Assembly: GCF_001625215.2 (NCBI RefSeq)
Contig: NC_030385.2
Location: 4,395,135 to 4,459,134, forward strand
Source: Daucus carota subsp. sativus
Taxonomy: Eukaryota; Streptophyta; Magnoliopsida; Apiales; Apiaceae
Reading direction: 5' to 3'
DNA length: 64,000 nt
The notes below the pieces were generated by a model. The model was not told where the DNA came from. It did no database searches and saw nothing but the letters and a program-made list of their open reading frames with translations. Made by a program: the position numbers and the translations under genes. Shown here one piece after another: positions 50,670 to 62,217 of this stretch; the stretch's first letter is position 1; every line of letters starts with the position of its first letter.

Positions 50670-51171
50670 TAGTCTGATGATCATGTTGAACTCATCTTAA
50701 ACATTCATTCTGTTCCTTGGTACATATGTACAAATACATACCTCAGGTAATATATTCAGGAGAATGAGCATAAATGGTACTTTTAGAATATTTCTTGCTA
50801 GAATCTCGTTTAGTTAATTTGGATTATCTGCATGTTTTATTAATCTTATACAAAAAGCGGCAGCAATAATTACATCAACCGCGTCTTTTATATTTTTTTT
50901 TAATGTTTTAACTTGATTGAACTCGAGGGTTTTCGAAATTTCCATATATATGTTCACCCGAAACAAGAAGGGTAATTGTCTAGACCTTGTTAGTCAGTTA
51001 AAATTATTGTTTATAGACGTTAAATTGACTAATTTTTGATTGAAAATCATAAATTATGTTCTTACAATTTAAAATTATAAAAATATATCTTAAATATTAC
51101 ATGTATATGTTATGATACAATCTCTGTGTTACATTTTTTATCGTGTAATATATATATAATAATATATACAC

Positions 51172-51374
51172 ACACACCATCCGTCCCACCAGATTTTTTA
51201 CGGTATTCTTTTCAGGATGTCCCATCTAATTTTTTACATTCCAAAACTTACCAAAAATAGTTGATGGGTCCCACCACTTCCCAACTTTTTCTCCCTTTTC
51301 ATGCTACTTTATACATATTTCTTAACCTTCATGCTCAAACCAAACGTAAAGTATTGACTTGGACAGACGGAGTA
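51172..51374. mobile_element. degenerate Stowaway-like MITE
   Basis: ACCATCCGTCCCACC at the left and GGACAGACGGAGTATA at the right are eroded Stowaway ends. Its interior (ACTTACCAAAAATAGTTGAT, GGGTCCCACCACTT) is the complement of part of the element at 51420. Confidence 0.55.
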
Positions 51375-51419
51375 TAATTTATTTAATTTAGAAAATTTTA
51401 ACTTGGACTAAATCATATA

Positions 51420-51701
51420 CTCCCTCCGTCCTTCCCATTTCTTATCAAATGGGTTGGGCACGGATGTTAAGAAATATGTATAAAGTAACGGAAAAGAGGA
51501 AGAAAAGTGGGTAAAGTGGTGGGACCTATTGATTTTTAATGTATAAAAAGAAGATAGTGGAGTAAAAAGTAGTGTGAAAAGGAAAGAAAAGTGGAGAAGT
51601 GGTGGGACCCATTGACTATTTTTGGTAAGTTTTGAAATGTAAAGAATTGGATGGGATATCTCAAAAAAGAAAGTGTAAAGAAATGGGAGGGACGGAGGGA
51701 G
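51420..51701. mobile_element. Stowaway MITE
   Basis: CTCCCTCCGTCCTTCCCATTTCTT at the left matches the complement of AAAGAAATGGGAGGGACGGAGGGAG at the right apart from one or two bases, with TA at 51418-51419 and 51702-51703. Two good copies of a GTGGTGGGACC phrase lie inside. Confidence 0.9.
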
Positions 51702-52144
51702 TAAAACGGAGGTGTAAATACACACACAAGCTCTGAAGCTCGTTAACAGCTAATTGCTGAAATACAAAATCATGCACCATATGTATATTATAGAATCCTC
51801 CATATGTTTACATCTGTCCTGTTTAATTTTTATTTTATTGATTTATATTGGAATAAGATATATATATAATTATTATTGATTGAAAATAATAAAATGAAAT
51901 GAATGAATATAAAATAAAAGAAAGAGCTAAATCTTGAAAAGAAAAAAAAGAATATATTTGTTTTTATTTTATTTCAAAATTAATAAAATAGAATGAATGA
52001 AATAGAATTAAGATGATGAAAGAAAGTCATAATGAATAAGAATATATACTTTTATAAACTTTTGAAATAAATTAAGTATATAAGCAAATGGATATTATTA
52101 TTTTTAATAATTTGGAGTGAGTTATAATTTAAAGTAAGAGTAAA

Positions 52145-53395
52145 GTACATGATTATGGCTAAATTTTACACCGATTTGCAAAAATCGATTTGCAAAAATG
52201 TGATTAAATTTTAAATATAACAAAAAGGTGGTCAACATTTGACTCCGCTTTTCGATTCGTTAGTTGTCGTTAGAGATTTTAGTTTTTAATCGTTAATTAA
52301 AAACCATAAAGTGAAGGGATATCTCTTCTTCTGCACAACTCTCCTTCTTTTTTTTTTTTTTTTCCGTTTAATCCCACGGCATAGCCGCATGTTTCCTTCA
52401 TCCAAACATCAGCGCCTAACAATTAAACTTGGTGGTCGACCCTTATGTGACGTCCCTCGAATCTAAGGATCTGGATGTGACGTCACCATACAAAAACTTT
52501 TTTAAAACACTTTCGAAAACCTATATTTCTGAAAAGATAATAAAAATCAAAGAATTTTTTAAAACTTGAAAGCTTTAATAAAAGATTTAAAAGAGAATAG
52601 TTTATCCCGTCAAAAATAGGATCGCATACAGGTTATAATATTGAAATTAGAATCAACCATATTATTAATAGACAACATCTTTTACAAAATCAGTTCATCT
52701 TCGGTTAGAAGAACCACTGTTAATCCATTTACAACTCTAGTGTACAAATCAATCTTAATTACACAATACTACCTAGAATAAACCTTATTAATCTTGCTGA
52801 ATAATTCACTTGTCCTCTGGATACTTTACTTTACTTGATTATAACAGCTTTTAATCTCTCATGCTCCCCGCCTAACTTTAGCCTTAATCACGATCATCGT
52901 CAAGCGACTCATCCTTTAACCTTTCTGAAATGGTTAAAAGAGAAAGGATGAGTAATAACGGTCAACAAGTATCAACAAGCAATAACAATTCGATTCACCC
53001 CTTCTTTTTTCCCATCTCCAATCGTGGTCTCCACTTTCGACGATTGTGGGCTTTGTCCCCAATCCTGCACATAACTTCGACACAGTACATACTTTCGACA
53101 TAATACATACAACCCGTCTCCAATTTCTTCCCTTCTTTGTCCTCGATCTGAGTTCTTTAGAATGCGCCTTTTCCTCGCTCTAGCTTATAAAATGTGTGTT
53201 ATCGCGGAAATACCTCGCTGAGTTTTTGTTTTTTAATTAAGTTAACGATTGATCTTTAACGTCCCTAACGACCGTCAATAAATTTTTATTGAAAAGCGGA
53301 GTCAAATGGTGGCAATCTTTTTGTTATCTTACAATTCAGTCAGAATTATGCTAATCGGTGTAAAGTTTAACCATATCCTTCTAATTTAGTCTTTA
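52145..53395. mobile_element. long-TIR element (MULE-like), with inserted sequence
   Basis: The left arm (GGCTAAATTTTACACCGAT, then CATTTGACTCCGCTTTTC) is repeated inverted at the right (GAAAAGCGGAGTCAAATGGT, then ATCGGTGTAAAGTTTAACC). The arms span about 150 bp. No target duplication was established. An LTR-like stretch (TGTGACGTCCCTCGAATCT, from 52446) lies inside. Confidence 0.55.
52446..52990. mobile_element. possible solo-LTR remnant (fossil)
   Basis: The TGTGACGTCCC start is common for plant Ty3/gypsy-type LTRs. No internal domains are present and the right end is a guess. It sits within the long-TIR element. Confidence 0.25.
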
Positions 53396-53399
53396 AGGT

Positions 53400-54276
53400 A
53401 ACGAAAATTTTGAGTTTCATAAAGTGCATCAATATTCCTTTCCGTACGTCTTCATCTAGACACTATTTATTTGTAATAAATTTTTTTGTTATAAGTAATA
53501 CTCCGTCCTAACTAATAGTATATATTTGAGAACAGGGGCGCAACACGGATTTTAAAACTTCTATAAAATATAGTTTGTATAAAAATATAACATATAACAT
53601 ATATAGTTTTATACAAATTAAAAAATTTTAAAAATAAATTATAGAACTATATTTTATAAGAGTCTTAATATACGTGTCGAGTAGTAGAAATAAATAAAAT
53701 GAAATTTTCTTAGAGATTAATTATTAGAGCTAGATCTTATTTATGTAATCTTCAAATTTTTATTTATAATATGTATTAATAATTGTTTATTAATATTTAT
53801 TAATGATTTCTAATTAATAATTTATACTTTAAACACTTGTATAAAAAATTAATAATTGTTTATTCATATATATATTAATGATTTCTAATTAATAATTTAT
53901 ACTTTAAACACCTGTATAAAAAAATATAACTGCATTTCTAAGATAACGTCCTAAAATAAGGCAATACATAGCCACGCTTTTTTTTTGCCAGCGAATACAT
54001 AGTCATTTTTTTTTTGCCAGCCAATACATAACCATGTTGATGACAAATATCCTATCTTAGCACAGGCAACCGTTAAAACGAATTTATAAGGAATTTCTTT
54101 TTTATAATATCTATACACTAAATTTAATTTAAACATATATTCAAATATTAAATGAATAGTAATAAAATAAGTAAAAAAATGTGTGAGATATTACATTAGA
54201 TACGGGAGTTGAATACAGTACAGTACTAACGAGGGAGAGGAAATGCAAAAGTTTAAGAATGGCAAAAACAAAACTA
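53400..54276. other. AT-rich spacer with repeats
   Basis: A degraded Stowaway-like piece lies at about 53500-53690. An approximate direct duplication of TTAATGATTTCTAATTAATA with TTTATACTTTAAACAC occurs near 53800-53850 and 53875-53915, and a short duplication with TTTTTTTTGCCAGC near 53975-54020. No gene. Confidence 0.5.
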
Positions 54277-54367
54277 TCCGACCTGCCGGATTCGAACCAG
54301 CGACCTAAGGATGGCTTTCGGTGTTAACCACTACAGTCCTCCGCTCTACCAACTGAGCTAAGGTCGG
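54277..54367 (-). tRNA. tRNA-Tyr (GTA) with an 18-nt intron
   Basis: The minus strand reads as acceptor stem CCGACCT / AGGTCGG with discriminator A, A box TAGCTCAGTTGGTAGAGCG and B box GGTTCGAATCC. The anticodon GTA is followed by G and then an 18-nt intron (TGGTTAACACCGAAAGCC) before ATCCTTAGG. An intron one base 3' of the anticodon is the rule for plant nuclear tRNA-Tyr. The mature part is 73 nt. Confidence 0.97.
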
Positions 54368-54402
54368 ATGATGTTTGATTGTTGGTTTTCAACGTGAATT
54401 AT

Positions 54403-54556
54403 CTCAAGACTCAGACACATCAAAGCAAAAACAAATGAATAAATAAGCACACTGCACAGCCATAAAAAAACCTACTGAGCTCAAGACTCAGACACATCAA
54501 AAGCAGACACATATGAATGAATTAGCACAAGTTCACAACCAAAAAAAAGCTACTGT
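54403..54556. repeat. tandem duplication, period about 77 bp
   Basis: CTCAAGACTCAGACACATCA starts at 54403 and again at 54480. The two units diverge moderately afterwards. Confidence 0.75.
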
Positions 54557-54614
54557 TATTGTCACTGAATAATGAATTACTATGAATGTCATTAGTTTGC
54601 CTTCATACATTCCC

Positions 54615-54846
54615 CTGTCATATAAGTGTGCCTTGCACTAAATTAATTTCTCCAAAGCAAAAGGAACTGCGGTATCAAAGTAGCTCACTCACATTCAAGT
54701 TAGTCGGTACCAAATTGCCATGCCTCATCCCTGTCATATAAGTGTGCCTTGAACCGTATTAATTTCTCCAAAGCAAAAAGAACTGAGGTATCAAAGTAGC
54801 TCACTCCCATTCAAGTTAGTCGGTACCAAGTTGCCATGCTTCATTC
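54615..54846. repeat. tandem duplication, period 116 bp
   Basis: Two adjacent units (54615-54730 and 54731-54846) both start CTGTCATATAAGTGTGCCTT and end near AAGTTAGTCGGTACCAA, differing at a handful of positions. No coding meaning seen. Confidence 0.85.
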
Positions 54847-57800
54847 GGTAAAAATATACCATCATTATAATCTTTAAGCAAGTTCTGCAGTGTGACAGTG
54901 GCAGCCTAATTACGCTAGCAGCAGATGCAACAAATCTTGTATAGAGTGCTATTACAATTTTAGTAAATTTGATACATCATGCTTATTTAAGTACTGATGC
55001 ACCCACTTCATACAAATCGCTAAATAAGGAACTGATTTGAATGAATAAGCAGAAAAGTAATTGTGCACGCTTCATTAGTTTGCCAAGTTGCCATGTTTAT
55101 AACTGATGAACATGACATCTATCCTCATATTTCTATGGACATTTTAAAGGAATCTTCGGAGAAATAAAGATATAGCAGAAATTATGCCTGTCTGTTGCTG
55201 TCAGGGATCATTGATTCATTGAGTATGAATAGTAAAATATAGTTGTGTGTGCATGTATCTGATATTCTGACCAATTTTATCACCTGTACTCTGATAACCA
55301 AGTCAAATACTATTTGTGGCAAAGTCTTCATATGCATCTAGTTTGTCTATTCTCTTGAGATAGATGTTGGAAGGTATGACGATTTTATCACTAACAGCAC
55401 CTGCCATTTGCACACTAACAGACATCAGCAACATCATAGCTTTTATTCAACTGCCAGACAATGAAGCACAATTTGTCACACCATATCATCTACATAATTT
55501 TAGTTTTCGAAATAATCAAAATTCTCCTTCCTTCCATTCCAGGATAAAAGAATAAAATAATAATAATAATAATAAAGTATAAAGCAGAAGTTCTTCAGTC
55601 TTAAGAGAGTTCAACAGAAACAGAAGCATCAGTGAATGCTTTTTCCCTGTTTTAAATTCAATCAAGTGTAAATGCTGCTTATTATGTTAACAAATTCCCC
55701 AAAATTTGGTCATCGATCATTTGAAAGCACAATTAGCTTTGCAGGAAGTTATATATTCTCCATTACAGGTATCGAAGTTCTTTCAAATCAGTAGAATTAC
55801 TTTAAAAGAACAGACATCATAAAAATCTAATTCAATAGGCTGAGATGCTAACTAAATGAACAGTCGAAAATGGTTAGAATCTTAGTCATCATCAAGCTAC
55901 AGAAATAATTTGAGAGTTCTATCACAAAAATTACTGTTGGAGCAGAACTATACCATTGAAACAATAGTAACAAGAATGGCGGCCTTAAGTGATTCATAGT
56001 AAATAGTAATTAATAAAGAATTGAAGATAGATTTTGTAATCAAAATTGTTACGGTATTATTAACTTAGCAGGAAAACTGAATGAGCTGGGTACTGTCGCA
56101 TTTAGGCAGGTTTACTACCAACTCCAGGAAACTAATAATCATGCGGGCACAGAAAGTGATATGAAAGACCAAATCTCAGCAGTGAGTTTCTTACAAGTTT
56201 ACTTGTCCACTCCTTAAATTCTCTTTTGCGCTCTTTTTGCATTGTCAGTTGCTTAATCGTTTGAATGAATTCAAAGAGCTCTAGAAAGCACACTTTTAGA
56301 TTTATTAGCTGAGGTATCTGGCGCCTTGGGCTCTCCAGTGCTGGCTTTGGACATGTAACTTTAGCTGGGAGTAGAGTCTGCATTCCATGCCCTTACTTAA
56401 TTTGGCTAAGCAAACTTCACAAACTCTGTAAAATTTGTTCATTTCTTGTGCCAAAGAAGCTTTTAATGATTTGCTACTGCTACAAGCTTTGCAGAAACTA
56501 ATCCGCTATTGTAGCAGTTCTGACGCTTACATATGGAAATTAAAGGGTCCAAGGCAACTAGAGCACATGTGACAATCAGCAACACTGCCTGCTTATGATA
56601 ACAAATGACAGCTGTGATATAGGATTCGAATGCCACACTCTTAACATGTTTCTCTTTGAGAGATTTAAGTATTTAACAAGTGTAGGAGTATTTCTGTCAT
56701 CAATGTCTCCATCGCCTAAGACCATCTACAGCAGGGGGGCACTTCATGTCTTGAAGCAACAAAAACTGACTGGATCAGCTTCACCCGCATTGGTGCAACT
56801 GGAAAAGAGTGGCCAGGACCTCTGTGGTGCCCCTCAACTGCTTCTTCAGAAGGCAAGTATTTTACTTTTCCTTTAACTCAATATATAATCTATTTAAATT
56901 TTTTTTGCTTTACTTTCATATAATAATGTATGTTTTATAACCAAATACAGATACCTTCTGTTAATAATAAACAAAATTATGAGAACATTTGCTCCCTTTT
57001 GAAACCTCGGAGTTCAAGCTCAGTACTGCGACATGATGAGAAACGCATGATATCTTCTTAAATACTATCTTGTACATTACAGAATAGAGATGTCGAATTT
57101 TGAATTTAGGATTCTATATATATTTACTGTTTTGAGGGTGCAGTGAATAAACGTACACTTACAAGAATTTTTTATTAAGTTTACGAAGCAGAACGTATAG
57201 GTGGAAAAGGCTGGAAGACAAAATCCGAAAGAAAATAAAGATGCCGGAGGACCAAAAAGAAAGATCATGGCAGCCAAGAAATACTGGAGCTTTGCAAAAC
57301 TGTAATGCTTTTTGATATCAATAATGAACTAGTAACAGGTTAATTATCAAACTGAGGATCTCTATATAAAGAGCATCATTTTAATACGAATGATCATTGA
57401 AAAATCTCTAGACAGTTCCCGTATCTTCCTCTCTTTTCATTGAAGTGAAGACCTGATTAAATTTCAAGCTAACTGAATGGGAATTAAAGTGATCCAGTCT
57501 CATCGACAAATCATCAAATATCATAAGACCCCGTAGTTTCTATATATTTCGCAGAAATTCAAGAAGAACCGGACTCTTAAACTGTGATCGATTTCAACAA
57601 CTATCAGAAAATTAGTCATTAACCAAGATGGGGAGATTCTAAATCATCATGCCAAACATAGTCATGGATTAAGATGCAACAAGCAACAACTGGGAAATAA
57701 CTTCTACATAATCACAACAAGATTCGATACAGTGCGGAACCAATAATCATAAAATTTTATACAAGAAAACAATTTGGTTTAACACATAAGCCAATCAATA

Positions 57801-58943
57801 AGAATATGCATAGATTTAGAGGGAGAAGGAACTAGAGATGATACCTGTCTCTGTTTTTGTTTATTTGCTTATGCATGCATGTAGGTTTTACACTCGATCT
57901 AGCAACTTCATTAGTCCCTCCAATGAAATTCTACCCTTTGCTTGGGCGTGATTGTAATACATTCTTGAGAGAATCTCCAACCCATCACTAAAATTCTAAA
58001 ATAACGTGATCTTGGATATGTAAGCATTGCTCCGACCCAATTCTAAAATGATGAAAAATTATCCAAATGAACAGTGTGACACCAAATTTAGTGTAAAATG
58101 TTTATTTGGCGTAAATTTTATATCATTTTAGAGTTTTTCAAAAAATCAAGCATAATTTTGTGTTTGTTAACCAAATAAAAATGCTCCTTCTGTGTTCATC
58201 TTTATCATATTATATCACAACAAAATAAAATTTTGAAAAATTTAGAAAGGATATATCTGATAATAAATAAATGATTTTTTTAAGTGTAATATATAGTGTA
58301 AGTGTATTGGAGTAGTTTTTGTGAGTGCTATATTTTTCACATCAAAACAGTGTAAAAAGTACACCAAAACAGTGTTGGGCGTTGGATGGACATGGTCTAA
58401 TTGCACAACTCACACAACTCATAAAACATTCTTACATGTTTACCCTCTAGTTATGTAAATGAATGCTTTCTAAGAAGGCTGATGTTCTAAATACAGGTGT
58501 AGCCAAAAAGGACATCAATGACAAGGAGGAATATACATAGCAGGAAAGACAGACACCACAGAATAAAAGAAGTTTGGGAGGAGGATGTGTCCGATGGTGC
58601 TTTGGCAAGAAAAGAAAAGATGATCCAGCTGGATAAAACGAAATCAAATATTGCAGCAGTTGAGTTGCAACAATGGTAGACAATGTCTTGGAAAACAACC
58701 AGGAAAACGCAGTATATACAATACATTTAGTTGACAAAACCACTAGAGTATTTAATAGATAAAAGAGTTACAGAATTAGCAATCTAAAAATCCTCAGAGG
58801 ACCAAGTTGGTGGCTAGACTACAAGAACAGTGATCATTTTATAGTGTAAGCACTACTGACATGTTGTCAAGTTGTGGTCACATTGTCATTTTATAGTAAA
58901 TGTTCCCCTCCATTATGCAACATCCTGCCAGGTAATCAGTATC
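54847..58943. other. 4-kb gene-poor stretch
   Basis: No recognisable protein gene. An open stretch at 56595-56876 includes IYSRGALHVLKQQKLTGSAS but has no homologue I can name and no splice partner. A region at 57965-58400 opens with GAGAATCTCCAACCC and closes with GTTGGATGGACATGGTC, and is possibly an eroded MITE. It might host a non-coding RNA, but the sequence gives no proof. Confidence 0.4.
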
Positions 58944-61717
58944 TCAATATCTGTAATCCTCGCCTGTGAAGATGTAATTGCTACTCGAGGAACTTGATGC
59001 CCTATCGCCAGCACTCTGGACATGAAGAAGACATAAAAACATGTCATTCTATGAAGTGAAGCTAATCTACCAATAAGTTGCTGACATCAGATCAGCTGTG
59101 AACTGAGCTTTAGCAAATTCCTTGGATACCAAAATCGAAGTATTTCTATACTGAAAACATGAAGGCTATAAACTAGTTACAGACTCCCATTCCAATAGTC
59201 AGTAAAAAAAAAAATGCAGCGGTAGCTCTTACCTCCCATTAATTAATAATCCCCCATACCTTGGTCGCCATTCTTAATATTAGTACTAGAGGAAGTTTTA
59301 TTGCTTCCGGAACAAAATCAAAAATGGGGCTAAATTTCACCTACAGTCCAATTCCAACTTCCTTCGACAATATCTCGTAAGTACCAATATTCTCAAAATA
59401 TCTATCCACCTTCCTGATAGGCCCCCTCTTCCCCGAGTGTGTATATATAGTATATAGCCATAAAGAGAAAGAACGAAGACAATTATCAGGAAAATTTACG
59501 GGTAACAGTAACCTATGCATTACCTGGTGAATGATATTCTTAAAATCTTCTGGTCCATTTTCTTTTATGTATTTCTCTGCGGCTGTTAGAATATCATCCG
59601 GCTTACTGAAAACATCTTTCTTACTCGGGACATACCAGATATTAACAGACTGACGGTTCTGATAGAAAGGCCTAACATATTGCTCATACACATATGCAGC
59701 ACCACTGAAGTATGGTATGACCAACCAACATGTCACAATCAACTTAGCATAAGACCAAATAGGTATCCTGCCATGTATAAGTTATAATTAAGTAATGAGT
59801 CAATAAGTAAGATGGCAACCATTTAAGACACAAAGAAAACAAGTTGCTAAGATGCTACCTGCATCTCATAGTTCTTTTAATACTATAAAATATTTGAATA
59901 AGTATCTAACTACCTTGTGTAAAATGTAAATAGTCCAAATACATAATAAAACAATAGTTAAAATCAATAAAGAGGTTATGTCTATGATTTATGCACATGC
60001 TTCTTGTGTCCGTGCATTGATTGAGGAATAGAGCAGTTTCTAATGCTTGCCGAATTGGCCAATTTCTATGGAAGCGGAACAAGCACAATTACTGAGGGGG
60101 AACACTGTAGCACCAAACAAATGCCCCTTTAGCCCTTTACCATTTGCATTATTCACCTAAAATAATTAGGGTGAAACACTGTCTGGGTTAAGACAAGTTA
60201 TCTCTGTATTGGACAGCACTTAATGCTTCTTGACCAAGGCTACACAATTCATTCACAAAACACTTTTCATCAGCTACCAGAAAATCAAAATCAACAGTGA
60301 CCGGATGAGATGAATAGACTTCTTTTTTTGACTATATACTGAAATTTGTGTTACATTGTTTATAAATTCGCAAAATTTAACTGTGGCCAAGTTTTTTCAT
60401 ACTTCATAACATTCACTATTCTCAATGCAAAAACTTTCGAGTACTGTAAAAGATAGTCATGTAGTTGCTTCAGTTATCCTAGTATAAGTTCAGCACTGTA
60501 AAACGATGATTTTCCATAATCCACACAAAATTCCAAATTTACCTTACACTTTAAAATACGAAATAAGCAATGAGTGATACTCTCTCTTCATATTGACATG
60601 AATAAAATCCATTTAATAAGAATGAAGTTAAATCATCCACATATATATTCACACATTGGCATGTGGCATAGTTTAATGAACATGTACTGCTCTCTCACAG
60701 ACTAGAGCAAAAGTCAAGAGTAAGTTGCAACCATACGAGTGAGATGAGATATAAACAGCATCCCAGACGGCCTAGAGAAGTCAATTTAGCAATTAAGATG
60801 GTAAAAACGACTCCTATATCATTTTACAGCACAAGTACTTGATGTCTAGGAAACTTTACCACTCAATGAGTTTGGCGAAGGTAAGCTCAAACAGAGTAAT
60901 CATGGAATATAAAATCCAATAGGTAAGCCATTGCTGGTCGTCGACAGTAGACTTTGTCTCAATTGCCCTGATCGATGCATACCTATCAATAATATGGAGA
61001 AGTGACACAACCGCATATAAAATTTGATCATCAACTCAGATAAATAATCGCGAAATTATGCATAAATTGTTAATCATCAATTCATTTAAATATTCCAACT
61101 TTACACATTTACAGGTCTCATATAACCTATCAGTAAGATATTATTATAAAAGATTTCAACACTTATTAATTGAAAGTGAGAGGCAGTGAAGAAGATTGAG
61201 AGACAAAAACAAGGAGCCCACTTACAGTGGATAAGCAAGACTGACCACAGGCCTGCACAACACCAAATCAAACATCAATTCAAACATACATAAATGTGAT
61301 CAGTTCTGATACAATACACACACATCATGATAAATGATAATTACATTAGTTTAAATTAATAAATTACTATTATATTAATGATGATCGGGATTCATGATTT
61401 AAAAACTATTACTCCCTCCCTCCGTCCCGGCCAATAGAATACGTCGGGGACGGGGTCATGAATTTTAATGCTCTAACAAAATATAATTCTGCAAAACATA
61501 ATAAAATTTTAAGAAAAAAATTGTACAACTATATTTTATAAAAGTCTTAAAATATGTATCGAACCGTGCGAAAGATTAATATAAAATTGAATGGTACAGA
61601 GGGAGTATTAAATTTAACCAAAAATATAACTGAAGAAGACAGGTGAGAAAACTACCCAGCAAGAACATCAAAGTTCTTGAAAATAACTTTGAGGAAGGTT
61701 CCAGCACCAGATCCCAT
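58944..61717 (-). CDS. HVA22A: HVA22a-like protein (TB2/DP1/REEP family), complete
   Basis: 175 residues from exons 61717-61656, 61252-61226 (only 27 nt), 60982-60860, 59767-59524 and 59015-58944, all in phase. The protein starts MGSGAGTFLKVIFKNFDVLA and carries the TB2/DP1/HVA22 domain: GPVVSLAYPLYASIRAIETK, then DQQWLTYWILYSMITLFELT and LIVTCWLVIPYFSGAAYVYE. The hydrophobic stretches should form the membrane-inserted hairpins of REEP/Yop1-type ER-shaping proteins. VRPFYQNRQSVNIWYVPSKK and DDILTAAEKYIKENGP follow, as in Arabidopsis HVA22a (177 residues). HVA22 was first described as an ABA- and stress-induced gene of barley; members shape tubular ER and affect vesicle traffic. The serine-rich C terminus, ending EDYRY, is encoded by the last exon. 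A copia 3' LTR lies 273 bp upstream of the ATG. Confidence 0.93.
61412..61605. mobile_element. Stowaway MITE in HVA22a intron 1... upstream part
   Basis: CTCCCTCCCTCCGTCCC at the left and ACAGAGGGAG at the right, with TA at 61410-61411 and 61606-61607. It lies within HVA22a-like intron 1 (61253-61655). Its interior resembles the pieces near 34491 and 53505. Confidence 0.8.
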
Positions 61718-61990
61718 TTGTACAAATCAAGCAAGAGAATGTGTATGAATTAAGATAAGTTGTTTTAAGGTTGTAAAGTGAGTGAAGAACTGTAATAGAT
61801 TGTCTGAGTAATTACAGAAGAGATAGAGATGAGTAGACTCTGGACATGGGGTTTTGGTTCTTGTCAAGAGAGATCAGATAGGACAAAATTTGTTACACTT
61901 ATGTTGATTTTTATGTTTAAGTGGGGGACACCTGTCCAATTTAAACGCGGTACTGTTTAGAAAATGGTAAAAAAAGAAAAAACAAAACCC

Positions 61991-62217
61991 TGTTATATAA
62001 TATATACTATAAAGAGAGCAAGTAGAAGAACAAAATGACTAAGAGAATGGTGAGGATTTTCATATGATTTCAAGCAATACAAAATGCCTTTATATAGGCC
62101 ATGAGATATAGGTTACAAGTATAATGGAGGGTCAAGAGTCTCCTATTAATGGGAGTAAGTTAAAGGACAAAGTCATCCACAAGCCAAAGGTCACCTAAAT
62201 AAACTAATTACATAACA
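61991..62217 (-). mobile_element. 3' LTR of the Ty1/copia element
   Basis: 227 bp on the minus strand, starting TGTTATGTAAT and ending TATATAACA (inverted TGTTAT/ATAACA termini). It is preceded by the purine-rich primer tract AAGGGGGAG. A TATA-like CCTATATAAAGG lies in the middle. The matching 5' LTR is outside the window. Confidence 0.8.
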
